NCBI GenBank assembly: GCA_014058105.1
Contig: JACGCM010001313.1
Coordinates: forward strand, 856,968-920,967
DNA length: 64,000 nt
From: Kingdonia uniflora
Taxonomy: Eukaryota; Streptophyta; Magnoliopsida; Ranunculales; Circaeasteraceae
Direction: 5' to 3'
In this document: in pieces, positions 1-9,490 of the stretch
How positions within the stretch are numbered: position 1 is the first letter of the stretch
Layout of the letters: every line of letters begins with the position of its first letter
Position numbers and translations under genes: made by a program
Notes under the pieces: model-generated
Database searches by the model: none
Seen by the model: the letters and a program-made list of their open reading frames with translations, nothing else
What the model was told of the DNA's origin: nothing

Positions 1-213
1 TAAAGATTACAAGTTCTACAAACATTTTTATCTTTTATAAAGAATAGCCTACATTGCAGATGATAGTGCAACACTTGAAAAGAATCAATGGAGGGTCCAG
101 CTGAAAAACTTAAAGCTCAAGGATGGAAATTGAAATGAGGCAGATGACAAAATTAATCCCACCACTCCTCCATAACCCCCACCTCCGCTTCCAACGAAGG
201 ACCTCCTCCACCG

Positions 214-546
214 TTACAATACCCAATCTTTTGTAGGGTATCGACAGTACTTCTCCGATGACTTACCCGCCTTCTTGTCTTCCACCAACACCGCATCTTC
301 TACGAGCATCCACAGACAGGACTGACGGTGAGCAGCAAACAAAACCACATAGTGGAATCGCCACAGTTGATGAAAATTATCCTCCGCCTCCTCTACTTCT
401 TCCCACATCATCCCATGGAAAGTTGGAGGTATAGGGATTGGAGTTCGCAACGAAAGGCTTTGGGTGCCAAAATAACGAGTTTGCAGACTCGCCATTTTTG
501 TCTGAACTCTAACTTCATATGTTTGGCGTCGAGTTGTCACCATCAC
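214..546 (-). CDS. Antisense ORF A of Tat-like element (unknown function)
   Basis: A 110-residue ORF starting MMVTTRRQ. From about residue 34 it has a proline-rich stretch (TPIPIPPTFHG) and then an acidic segment ending in WRFHYVVLF. The ORF at 58836-59102 has the same architecture: MMKTQR start, TPIPIHLTYQG, acidic EEAVEAEEDF, then WRFHVIVLI. I see no catalytic motif and do not know the function. It reads opposite to its host element and starts about 290 bp inside the LTR. A TATA-like TATAAAA (minus strand, 618-624) sits about 70 bp upstream of the ATG. Conservation in two divergent copies argues that the frame is or was translated; it could also be the first exon of a longer antisense gene. 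Confidence 0.55.
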   Translation of the reverse strand: MMVTTRRQTYEVRVQTKMASLQTRYFGTQSLSLRTPIPIPPTFHGMMWEEVEEAEDNFHQLWRFHYVVLFAAHRQSCLWMLVEDAVLVEDKKAGKSSEKYCRYPTKDWVL

Positions 547-617
547 TGCTACTCAACCCAACATAAAAGCCTGACAACGTTAACCAAGGTGAACAGTGAT
601 AACAACTATTCATAATA

Positions 618-624
618 TTTTATA
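618..624 (-). promoter_or_regulatory. TATA-like box upstream of antisense ORF A
   Basis: TATAAAA on the minus strand, about 70 bp before the ATG at 546. Equivalent boxes precede the homologous ORF at 58836 and two further antisense ORFs. Chance occurrence is possible in DNA this AT-rich. Confidence 0.35.
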
Positions 625-824
625 GCAGTAGCATTTAATGCACTCCACAACTTCCAATAAGGTATTCATTATAAGTACAGATCTCAAGAAGAATTTCTGG
701 GAGACCCAACAGTCGAAACTACAATTCTTCCAAGGAAAAATGAGGCCATCAATACAACATTCAATTTAGACGACTGGACTTCTCAACCAACACCGCTCGC
801 AACGCACGTTTCTCCTACTATTGG

Positions 825-838
825 CAGAGAGGGGGCAG
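825..838 (+). other. Polypurine tract (plus-strand primer site)
   Basis: The purine-rich CAGAGAGGGGGCAG directly abuts the LTR start TGTAAGG at 840. This is the expected place for the polypurine tract that primes plus-strand DNA synthesis, and it fixes the orientation of the element as plus. Confidence 0.6.
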
Positions 839-839
839 T

Positions 840-1582
840 TGTAAGGACTTATTTCTAATCCCCGTACTGAGTTCGATATTCAAACTCATATAACTCCAGT
901 AAACTTATTGATAACCAATCAAGGACTAAAGCAAGGAGATCGTTATACAGACTTCCTCATCTACAGCTCGGGGATGACGAAGCATCTAATAATATCGCAC
1001 TAAATACTCAGATATCTATCAACAGTTCGAATACACGCGAGCACTATTAAAGATCGCATCGTCATCAACAGTTCAGAGATATCAAAGCATCCTGTGACTT
1101 CGTGCTACAGAAGATACTCCTCCACTTATTGACAGATCGTATGTACGCGAGCATCACAGGAGATCGTATGAAGCTACAACTTGAGAATGTTAATAGATCC
1201 GTTACAAATCAACAAGTATCAAGACATTACAAAAGTCCACAATGAAGACTCATCTAAACCTGATATTGTAACGTTCCTCATCAATGTAACCAACGGTCAT
1301 ATTATAAGACCTATAAATAAGACTAGATAGCTACGAATCAAGGGGGACTGCTGAGAGAACCTCTAAGAGATCTTTTCTATATATATCTCTCTGTAATAGC
1401 TAGCAGTCTAAATAATACCTCTTACTCTTTCTAAAATCCTCAGGGGAGGTCATGGTTTTTAACCCATTCAAGGGTTTTTTACGCTAAATCTAGTGTTGTT
1501 TATTTCCTATTCATAACTAAACGCTTTAGATTTTGATGGTGTAAAACGCTATCTTCGTGCAATACGAAAATAGGTTATTACA
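840..1582 (+). repeat. LTR (TGTAATAG family), 3' LTR of left-edge element
   Basis: Begins TGTAAGGACTTATTTC and ends AATAGGTTATTACA. It is homologous to the inverted LTRs at 7707-8204 and 8680-9201. Shared blocks include TAATAGCTAGCA, a TTTTTAACC(C/T)ATT block and TGGTGTAAA near the end. It is about 743 bp against about 520 bp for the others, so length differs within the family. It is followed at 1583 by ATTGGCA, which resembles the start of a primer-binding site even though this copy should be a 3' LTR. Confidence 0.65.
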
Positions 1583-1701
1583 ATTGGCATTTTTGATGAA
1601 ATTGAGATGTTTCTCGACTTTGTAAACCGGTGTAAGGAGAAATAATCAGTGGTTTCTGAGACAATAGGTTTGAGAATTTCGTTCCCACACATGGCGCCAA
1701 A
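1583..1701. other. 119-bp spacer between two convergent LTRs, with tRNA-Lys-type PBS
   Basis: The plus-oriented LTR ends at 1582 and a minus-oriented LTR begins at 1702. Read on the minus strand, the sequence next to 1702 is TTTGGCGCCATGTGTGGGAA, a primer-binding site for tRNA-Lys. The left end (ATTGGCA) may be a decayed PBS for the other LTR. Spacing and arrangement match the 124-bp spacer at 8556-8679, where full tRNA-Lys sequence is present. Here the centre is too diverged to call tRNA. Confidence 0.45.
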
Positions 1702-1730
1702 TATAATAGCCTAATTCTGGGATTCAGACT
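1702..1730 (-). repeat. LTR fragment, split from 7707-8204 by insertions
   Basis: Twenty-nine bases (TATAATAGCC through GGATTCAGACT) match the start of the minus-oriented LTRs at 8680. The LTR continues at 7707 after the Copia element and SINE. The last 14 bases (1717-1730) are repeated exactly at 7693-7706. Confidence 0.6.
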
Positions 1731-3093
1731 TGTTGGAATTTATCTTAAACTTTCTTTGGGATTGGGCAAACCTAATCTTTTTATTTTTGGTTATCCACTT
1801 GGGCTTGAGTTCTAAACTCTTGCTTGGTGTCTCCACCTCTTGCTAGTGGACCTAATCTTTAGGGACGTCTCATCTTTACTAGTTCAAGAGTGAACAAACT
1901 TCTTCTGACGAAATTGAAGGAAAAGAGTTGTTGCATCTTCCCTTTAAATACCTTTGGTTCTACCACCTTTAAAACTCAGAAAAAGAACTCTCTATCTGGT
2001 CTTTTCATCTCTCTATCTCTAATTTTATTTACGGTTTACTTGAGGTGCACACTTATTCTTTTACGTAGACTTCCGGGATAGCTGAAGCTACAGTATACGT
2101 TGCGCTCGTTGTATCCTTGAAGAGATCAGACCTTCGTTACCTTACCCGAGGTAGGTCGAAATATTCTTTAAAGAGAGTGCGACCCAAGCCTCGAGCTATC
2201 ATTGTTGCTGTCTCTCTCTTTGATACAGGCGCTGTTCATTGCGAGCTACTAACTGCTGCCTATTTACCGGTGTTACTGCTACCTTTTACCGGAGTATAGA
2301 CTGCGCTGCTGCTGCTATTTATTACCGAGAACAGACCTGAGTTCCTCCTCCTGTTCAGTTCTTACTGCTGCTCTATCAACCAATTTTGTCCACTGCTGTT
2401 TGCCGTAATCTGTTTATTTGTTGTTGCTTTATTCTATTATCGCAATCAAATCTGAAGTTGTTGTATATCGCCGTTGTTACAACAAGTTACTGCTGCGTGT
2501 TTACAACTGAGTTACTGTTGTTCTTTGCCGCTGTTTACAACTGAGTTGCTGTTGCAAATTACCGGAGTTTACCAAACCAGAGCTGAGTTTCTGTTGCTAC
2601 TGAAACTGCTACTTATTGCGCTACTTTTCAAACTGTTTTTGCCGCTGAACCTGCCTGTTATTCTTGCACTAATACTTGCTGTTTGCCGGAGCTGAAACCT
2701 GCCTTAACCAATAGCTCTTACTGCCTGAACTTGCGCTAATTATCAACTGTTGTTGTTGTTCTTATGCTGCTGAAACTGCGTTACTTTATTAACAGAGTTT
2801 ACCTCCTGTACTTGCTTTTGTTTTTGCCTGATTACAATCTGCGTTGCCGTTAGCACGAACTGATTGTTATTACTTCCAGCAACTCAGATTTCCTGCCTGT
2901 AAAACTGTTGCTGCTCCTTACCGGAACAACAACTGAGTTTCTACTGCCTGACGCCTAAACTGTTAGTTGTTCATACAACTGTATACCTTGCTGTTGCTCA
3001 TCGTTGCTGAAAACATTGCTGCTGTATACCTTGCTGTTGCTCAATCAAAAAGGGAAAGCTATACTTACAGGTTCATAAGATAATATTTCTACA
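1731..3093 (+). repeat. Copia 5' LTR
   Basis: Begins TGTTGGAATTTATC and ends TAATATTTCTACA; about 1363 bp, aligned along its length with 6218-7578. Its second half (about 2200-3060) is a long T-rich stretch of degenerate CTG/TTG triplets. The short ORFs inside it are by-products of that composition. I see no clear initiator-Met primer-binding site after 3093. Confidence 0.8.
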
Positions 3094-3121
3094 GTTTTAA
3101 AGAGTATACTTAATCTGTGAT

Positions 3122-5630
3122 ATGGCTCTTTCTTCTGAATTGTTGAAGTTTGATTCCAACAAACCCTCTAAGTTTGATGGTCTCAACTTCAAGAGGTAGA
3201 AGAACAAAATGTTATTCTATCTCACTCTTAAGAAAGAAGCACATGTTCTAGAACAGGAATGCCCCGTTGAACCTCCTGTTCCCGTACCTGAGGTAGACCC
3301 TAATCTTATTCTAAATGAATATGATAAAACCTTAGAGACTATTTCAAACTGGACTGAGGCTGATTTCAAATGCCATTATTTTATTCTGAACGGTTTAGCA
3401 AACGAACTGTATAATTACTATCTACCATCCAAAACTGCAAAAACTGTTTGGGATGCATTACAGAAGAAGTATGATACGGAAGAGGCAGGCTCTAAAAAGT
3501 TTGTCGCAAGCTGATATCTCAAGTTCAATATGGTCGACGATAAGTCGGTAATTTCCCAATCACATGAGTTACAACGGATTGTGCATGAGATCGTGTCCGA
3601 AGGGATACCTCTTGATGAAAAATTTCAGGTTGCCGTGATGATTGATAAATTACCGCCGAGTTGGAAAGACTTTAAAAATATCCTGCGACACAAGTCAAAG
3701 GAACTAACCCAGGAGAACTTGATTACTCGTCTGAGGGTTGAAGAAGAATCTAGAAAATAAGACCTAAAAGAGGAAATCCTTTTGGTTCAAGCCAAAGGGA
3801 AGGTCCATTTAAAACCTAAGGGAAAACCTTTCAAGGCTAAGAATGGTGGTAATCGGAACAGCCGTCCTAATGGTGGTAATCAGAATAACTGTCGGAATTA
3901 TGGACACCAGAATCCTAATGAAGGAACAAACCAACAAGCCCCAACATATAACAGAATAGGTTCTATTATGTGTTTCAACTGTAAAAAGCCTGAATACATA
4001 TCTAGAAACTGCCAGAACCACAAACCTGTTGATCAGGCTAACGTTACCGAAGAACCCTTAGTGGTTATGATCAGAGAAATCAACATGGTCGGTGGAGCCG
4101 ACGGGTGGTGGGCTGATTCGGGCGCTTCTAGACATATATGCTATGAACGCAATTGGTTCAAGACTTAGAAGGAAACTGAAGACCAGAAGGTGCTACTTGG
4201 GGATTCCCATTGCACCAAAGTACTAGGCACTAGAGATGTTAAACTGGTATTTACCTCTGGAAGGACAGTAACTCTGAAGGATATGATGCACACTCTTGAA
4301 ATGAGGAAAAATCTTATTTCTGGCTATCTTCTCAACAAGGCAGGATTTCAGCAGACCATTGGGTCTGATCAGTACATTTTGACTAAGGGTGGGGTTTTTG
4401 TGGGAAAGGATTTTGCTTGTAATGGAATGTTCAAGATGAGTATTGAAATGAATAAATCTGCTTCTGCTTACTTGTTGTCTTCTTTTTATATTCGGCACTC
4501 TTGACTATGTCATATTTATAAGAAGTTAGTACAAATATGAGTAAACCTGCCATAATCCATAAAGTAGATTTAAATGATGTTGATTTCTTTGAGGATCAGC
4601 TTCCCTACTTACTGAGGGACAGTGGGGGTAGTAGTGGAGGTTATCAACCTTCTACAACTTCGACCCCTAATGTATCTCAAGTAAAAGTTTATAAAGCTGT
4701 TGATTCTCATGATACAGACCCAGAACTTCGCAGAGGTAAACGGCTAAAGATTGTTAAGGATTTTAAATTATGATAAGTCTATAAGTTGATGATCTACTTA
4801 TATTTTGGTTCTACACTTGATATTATTCTAGAAACCAAAAACATGTTTAATAATAAATTTGATATGAAGGACCTAGGTGAGGCTAGTGTAATTTTAGGCA
4901 TAAAGATCACACGCACAGACACTAGTATTACTCTTGATCAATCTCATTACATTGAGAAGATCTTGAAGAAGTACAAATATTTGATCGTAGCCCTGCTTGT
5001 ACTCCTTGTGATCCACAAGTTAAAATTTTTAAAGAACTTAAGGGAGGTAGTTAGATAGAAAGAATACGCAAGTATAATTGGTAGCCTTCGCTACGCTACG
5101 GACTGTACTAGACCCGAAATAGCTTATGTCGTAGGGGTTCTATGTTGATTTACAAGTAAACTAAGTTTGGCGCACTGGGGTGCTATTAATCGAGTTATGC
5201 GGTACCTGAAAAGAACCATGAGCTTGGGTTTACACTATCAGAAGTTTCTCGCGGTCCTTGATGGATTTAGCGATGTAGATTAGAACTCATTTTTGGATGA
5301 TTCCAAAGCCACCAGCGGATACGCGTTTAGTATAGCTGGTGGGTCGATTTCTTGGAGATCCAAGAAACAAACGATTCTAGCTCAGTCGACTATGGAGTCT
5401 GAGTTAGTAGCACTAGCTGCAGCTAGTGAGGAGGCAAGTTGGTTGAAAGACCTCTTGTCTTATATTCCTTTATGGAGTAGACCTATACCGCCGATTCTGA
5501 TCCACTGAGATAGTACTATTACTGTGGATTTTGTAAGATTAGAAAATAACTTAGCAGATCCTTTGACGAAAGGACTGTCTCGTGACAAAGTTTGGAGTAC
5601 ATTCTTAGGGATAAGACTAAAGCCTATTAT
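3122..5630 (+). pseudogene. Copia gag-pol pseudogene (Gag, protease, RT tail, RNase H)
   Basis: Gag starts at ATG 3122 (MALSSELLKFDSN). A stop at 3198 replaces the expected Trp, and more stops follow near 3512 and 3758. A CCHC-like zinc knuckle ([14 protein letters not shown], near 3970) has Glu where the His-preceding Gly is usual. The protease active site reads ADSGAS near 4115. The integrase zinc-finger region breaks off near 4515 and joins an acidic segment ending ELRRGKRLKIVKDF (about 4775). This is followed at once by the RT catalytic region VDDLLIF with a frameshift (about 4788), so integrase and the first half of RT are deleted. The RNase H tail is recognisable from SKATSGYAFS to ADPLTKGLS (about 5305-5580). 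Confidence 0.8.
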
Positions 5631-6205
5631 AGAATCACAAATGGTGGGAACCTAACCTAAATGACTGGAGATCCTAAGAAATAGGTTCAATGGGAAAAAC
5701 AAATCATTGTGATATAGAATCATGCAACTAAGAGCTTGTCACTCCAGAGTTAATCTCATTATACATATTGTATATATGCATGATATCTTACAACAACTAT
5801 AAGGCTGAGTTTCTTAAAACTCTTAATGAGTTCTATATCTCATTCTTGAGTGGGGTGTCTAGCTATAAAAATACTCTTAATAGACTCACCAAGGTGATTG
5901 TGGAAGTGCGGCCACTTCCTATGAGAAATTAGGCTAACTTCTCTAAAGCCTTCACCTATACTGGGATTAAATACATGGCCAAAAATGTGCTGACATTTAG
6001 GAATTGCACCTGGTAGAGTTGTATGTGGTATTCCTCACTGTATAAAAGAAAATAATGAGTACAAGACTCTGATCATTTATTATTCTTATACGTTGAAGAT
6101 TGTCCACTACGTAAAGGTTCAAGTCTAAGGACACCTTTACTTATGTACATCTCTATATATCGAAAACGCTATCTCGTTTCTTTTCTCTTTTGTGGAAGTT
6201 TTTTA

Positions 6206-6217
6206 AAAGTGGGGGAT
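6206..6217 (+). other. Copia polypurine tract
   Basis: AAAAGTGGGGGA immediately precedes the 3' LTR start TGCTGGAATT at 6218. Position and composition fit the plus-strand primer site. Confidence 0.65.
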
Positions 6218-7578
6218 TGCTGGAATTTTTCTTAAACTTCTTTTGGGCTTGGGCTAACCTAATCATTTTCTTTTTGGTTATCCACTTGGGCTTGAGTTCT
6301 GGACTCTTGCTTGGTCTCTCCACTTCTTGCTAGTGGACCTAATCTTTAGTGACATCTCCTCTTTATTAGTTCAAGAGTGAACAAACTTCTTCTGGCGAAA
6401 TTGAAGGAAAAGAGTTGTTGCATCTTCCCTTTAAATACCTTTGGTTCTACCACCTTTAAAACTTAGAAAAAGAACTTCTCTCTATCTGCTCTTTTCATAT
6501 CTTTATCTCTAACTTCATTTACGGTTTACCTGTGGTACACACTTATTCTTTTATGTAGACTTCCGGGATAACTAAAGCTACTATATACGTTACGCTCATT
6601 GTATCCTGGAAGAGATCAGACCTTCGTTACCTTACCCGAGGTAGGTCAAAATACTCTTTAAAAAGAGTGTGACCCACGCCTCGAGCTATCATTGTTGCTG
6701 TCTCTCTCTTTGTTACAGGCGCTGTTCATTGCATGCTACTAACTGCTGCCTGTTTACCGGTGCTATTGATACCTTTTACCAGAGTATAGACTGCGCTGTT
6801 GCTGCTATTTATTACCGAGAACAGACCTGAGTTCCTCCTCCTATTCAGTTCTTATTACTGCTTTAATAACCAGTTTTGTCCACTACTGTTAGCCGTAATT
6901 TGCCTATTTGTTGCTGCTTTATTCTATTATCGCAATCAGAATTAAAGTTGCTGTATATCGCCGTTGTTATAACAAGTTACTGCTGCGTGTTTACAACTGA
7001 GTTGCTGTTGTTGCTTGCCGCTGTTTACAACTGAGCTGCTGTTGCAAATTACCGGAGTTTACCAAGCCAGAACTGAGTTTATATTGCTACTAAAATTGCT
7101 ACTTATTGCACTACTTTTCCAACTATTTTTGCTGCTGAACCTGCCTGTTATTCTTGTGCTAATACTTGCTGTTTGTCGGAGCTGAAACCTGCCTTACCCA
7201 GCAGCTTTTGCTGCCTGAACTTGCGCTAACTATCAACTGTTGTCGTTGTTCTTGTGCTGCTGAAACTGCGTTGCTTTATTAGCAGAGTTTACCTCCTGTA
7301 CTTTTGTTTTTGCCTAAATATAATCTGCGTTGCCGTTAGCACGAACTGATTGTTATTACTTCCTGCAATTCAGACTTCCTGCCTGTATAACTGTTGCTAC
7401 TCCTTATCAGAACAATAACTGAGTTACTGCTGCCTAACGCCTAAACTGTTAGTTGTTCATACAACTGAGTTACTGCTATTGTTCACCGTTGCTGAAAACG
7501 TTGCTGCTGTATACCTTGTTGTTGCTCAATCAAGAAGGGAAAACTATACTTATAGGTTCATAAGATAATATTTCTATA
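6218..7578 (+). repeat. Copia 3' LTR
   Basis: Begins TGCTGGAATTTTTC and ends TAATATTTCTATA, about 1361 bp, with scattered substitutions relative to 1731-3093. The terminal TG has survived but the terminal CA has become TA. The visible divergence between the two LTRs suggests the insertion is not recent. Confidence 0.8.
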
Positions 7579-7692
7579 ATTTTGCAAAAAATTTTAGCTG
7601 GTTTATTTTATAGGGATCCGCAAGCCTGAGTTTCCAGCTCCATAAGGTTTCGAACCCACGACCTCTCACAAGGTGGAGAGGTACTACCACCA
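7579..7692 (-). mobile_element. tRNA-derived SINE
   Basis: Read on the minus strand from 7692, the sequence has a tRNA-like head. A box-A-like TGGTAGTACC is followed by a perfect box B, GGTTCGAAACC (around 7640-7650), the two parts of an internal RNA polymerase III promoter. It then runs into an AT-rich tail. A 14-bp direct repeat, CTGGGATTCAGACT, flanks the SINE plus the Copia element (1717-1730 and 7693-7706). This fits a SINE target duplication, with Copia inserted later at the tail end. Confidence 0.55.
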
Positions 7693-7706
7693 CTGGGATT
7701 CAGACT
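7693..7706. repeat. 14-bp target-site duplication (partner at 1717-1730)
   Basis: CTGGGATTCAGACT occurs exactly at both places, and the interrupted LTR resumes here. The length suits L1-type retroposition of the SINE rather than the 5 bp expected of Copia. Confidence 0.55.
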
Positions 7707-8204
7707 TAGCCTTTACACCTGATTTAATCAGAATGCTAATAACAACTAACGTAAAAGTTTAGCGTGGAAAACCATTGAATAGGTTAAAAACCACGACTCT
7801 CTTAAAGATTTTAGAAAGAGAGAGAGAGAGAGATGTTATTGAGAATGTTAGCTATTACAAGGAGTTCTGTAGAGACTTTCTTGATATCAAAAATTTGTCT
7901 TTCATCTGTAGTTCTATGGACCTATTTATAGGTCTTATAATATGACCGTTATTTGATTTAATGATGAACATTACAATATATGGCTTTGATTAGTCTTCAT
8001 AATAATTGTGTAACGGACTGATTTTTTTTGTTGTACAACGGCTCTATTGATGACTGTGCACTTGTATTAACTGAACAGTTGATGTGGAGGTCGAAAGTGA
8101 TGACTCGAACTGAGGCATGTTGAATATGTCTTCAGTAGTGCTTCCTGTATGCTGATGAGGTCGAGGATGAAGATTGAGTCTGAGATACGAAATAAGCTAT
8201 TACA
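7707..8204 (-). repeat. LTR (TGTAATAG family), remainder of LTR begun at 1702
   Basis: Collinear with 8680-9201 over its whole length. Shared blocks include TAGCGTGGAAAACCATTGAATAGG, AACCTATTTATAGGTCTTATAATATGACC and the terminus AATAAGCTATTACA. A (GA)n run lies at about 7811-7832. It is minus-oriented and belongs to an LTR whose PBS lies at 1680-1699. Confidence 0.7.
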
Positions 8205-8346
8205 AGACGACTCTCAACCAAGAACATGAGGTGATGTTAAACTTTAGCCATGTACCACGTGTATATTGACGAGGTCGAATGGTCGTATGATGGTCGAAGA
8301 TGGGGCTTGAGTCTGAGATGCGGAATAAGCATCTGCAAGATAGTCT
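8205..8346 (-). repeat. Partial, diverged LTR end
   Basis: The segment GAGGTCGAATGG to GGAATAAGCATCTGCA repeats the terminal part of the minus-oriented LTR just before it (GAGGTCGAGGATG to AAATAAGCTATTACA). It looks like a duplicated or truncated LTR end. Confidence 0.45.
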
Positions 8347-8555
8347 ATCAAGATCTAGTCAAAGCATTCTTTGTAATAGCTAGCAATCTCAAATAAAATC
8401 TTTCTCGTTTTCTAAATCCTCAAGAGAGGTAGTTTTTAACCTATTAAAAGGTTTTTCACGCTAAACTTTGTGCTAGTAGTTACTTTTTGTTCGTAATCGC
8501 TCTGATTATTTTTGGTGTAAAGTCTAAGTCCAAATCCCAAAATTAGGCTATTACA
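8347..8555 (+). repeat. Partial LTR (TGTAATAG family), plus orientation
   Basis: Matches the last about 210 bp of the LTR at 840-1582: TAATAGCTAGCAATCTCA, the TTTTTAACCTATTAAAAGG block, TTGGTGTAAAG and the end AATTAGGCTATTACA. It is truncated at its 5' side. It runs directly into primer-binding-site and tRNA sequence at 8556. Confidence 0.65.
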
Positions 8556-8557
8556 TT

Positions 8558-8602
8558 TGGCACCGTATGTGGGAATTGAACCCACCACCACGTGGTTAAA
8601 AG
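8558..8602 (-). pseudogene. tRNA-Lys 3' half with CCA, abutting an LTR
   Basis: On the minus strand this is the 3' 45 nt of tRNA-Lys. It has the anticodon loop CTTTTAA, the stem CCACG, the variable loop TGGTG, a perfect T-arm (GTGGG, TTCAATT, CCCAC), the acceptor strand ATACGGT, discriminator G and CCA. Two bases separate the CCA from the LTR end at 8555. Plant nuclear tRNA genes do not encode CCA, so the copy must come from mature tRNA, as expected when reverse transcriptase reads past the PBS into its primer. The tRNA match ends at anticodon-loop position 32. Confidence 0.65.
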
Positions 8603-8677
8603 TTGTCATAGCTCAGCTGGTAGAGTGCACGACTTTTAACTGTATGGTCATGGGTTAGATTCTCACAGATGGCGCCA
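8602..8677 (+). tRNA. Full-length tRNA-Lys (UUU)-derived sequence with CCA, decayed
   Basis: Seventy-six nt with cloverleaf order: acceptor GTTGTCA, D-arm GCTC-AGCTGGTA-GAGT, anticodon loop CTTTTAA (anticodon TTT, Lys), variable loop TGGTC, T-loop TTAGATT, acceptor AGATGGC, G, CCA. Mismatches in the acceptor, anticodon and T stems make a functional tRNA unlikely. The templated CCA, and its place two bases from an LTR in the position of the PBS, mark it as a reverse-transcribed primer rather than a normal tRNA gene. A tRNA scanner would probably report it as a pseudogene. Confidence 0.6.
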
Positions 8678-8679
8678 AA

Positions 8680-9201
8680 TGTAATAGCCTAATTCTGAGA
8701 TTCGGACTTAGCCTTTACACCAGATATAGTCAGAACAATAATAACAACTAATATAAAAGTTTAGCATGGAAAATCATTGAATAGGTTAAAAACCACGACA
8801 TCTCTTGAGAATTTTAGAAAGAGAGAAATATGTTATTGAGAATGCTAGCTATTGTAAGGAGTTTTATAGAGACTTTCTTCATATCAAAAGTTTGTCCTTC
8901 ATCTGTATTTCTATGAACCTATTTATAGGTCTTATAATATGACCATTATTTGCTTTAATGATGAACGTTACAATATATGGTTTTGATGAGTCTTCATAAT
9001 GATTGTGTAACGGACTAATTTCTGCTGCTGTACAATGACTATATTGATGACTGTGCACTTGTATAAGCCGAATTGTTGATGTGGAGGTCGAAAGTAACGA
9101 CTCAAACTGAGGCATGCCGAATATGTTTTTAGTAGTGCTTCCGGTATGCTGATGAGGCCGAGGATGATGCTTGAGTTTAAGATACGAAATAAGCTATTAC
9201 A
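8680..9201 (-). repeat. LTR (TGTAATAG family), minus orientation
   Basis: On plus it reads TGTAATAGCCTAATTC to AATAAGCTATTACA, with inverted TG/CA ends and 522 bp. Read on minus, it is followed by the PBS TTTGGCGCCATCTGTG and then the rest of tRNA-Lys, not by gag. Relative to 8347-8555 it is inverted, so the two LTRs face each other across the tRNA sequence. Confidence 0.75.
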
Positions 9202-9490
9202 GGATCAACATTTTCATAACTTCTTGATTTAGATAAAGCAAAATACTTACAATGTTAGTAGAATGAAAAAATACTAGTTTTTCGATATGAATTTTACCAA
9301 ATTCAAATGTATTATTGTTTGAAGCTAAATTCTCGGCAGGTCCCCCACTTACAAGCCCAGAAGTTGGGGGAGGTATCCCACTATTAGACGATAAAGTAAC
9401 ATGAAGGGAAGGCCCACCTATGTCAACTCTGGTTGTAGGATGATTTTGGGGGAGTGCATATGAAGATTGGTTACTATTCTCATGGGCCAA
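9202..9490 (-). CDS. Hypothetical exon-like ORF
   Basis: An ORF starting MAHENSNQSS, rich in Ser, Asn, Pro and Gly for about 60 residues, followed by FEFGKIHIEKLVFF. A GTAAGT donor-like site follows near 9250 on the minus strand, so the real exon may end there. The ORF's own tail runs into the LTR. I do not recognise it; it could be a host-gene exon or a Gag amino terminus cut by the LTR. Confidence 0.2.

Larger units (their letters stand above)
1..1582 (+). mobile_element. Tat-like Ty3/Gypsy retrotransposon, 3' end only
   Basis: This is the 3' portion of an LTR retrotransposon whose gag-pol would lie left of the window. The order seen is an antisense ORF (214-546, minus), a purine-rich tract (825-838) and an LTR (840-1582). 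The same order, inverted, occurs at 57964-59102, where the antisense ORF is clearly homologous. That shared layout is why I assign the Tat-like group, whose members are known to carry extra antisense ORFs between pol and the 3' LTR. No pol sequence of this copy is visible, so the group assignment is by comparison with the other two copies. Confidence 0.6.
1731..7578 (+). mobile_element. Ty1/Copia retrotransposon, internally deleted
   Basis: Two direct LTRs (1731-3093 and 6218-7578) bracket a broken gag-pol of about 2.5 kb. The order gag, protease, RT tail, RNase H is that of Copia. The integrase and most of reverse transcriptase are missing, and several stops interrupt the rest, so this copy cannot be autonomous. 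A purine tract, AAAAGTGGGGGA, lies directly before the 3' LTR at 6206-6217. I do not see a matching 5-bp target duplication at the outer ends (AGACT versus ATTTT). The element sits exactly where a SINE joins its own target duplication. Confidence 0.85.

Noticed and set aside
2117..2695. Leu-rich ORFs in the Copia LTR
   Set aside because: They fall inside the LTR and come from degenerate CTG/TTG triplets; the second LTR does not keep the frames.
8602..8677. Functional tRNA-Lys gene
   Set aside because: Stem mismatches in three helices, encoded CCA and direct contact with an LTR indicate a reverse-transcribed primer instead.
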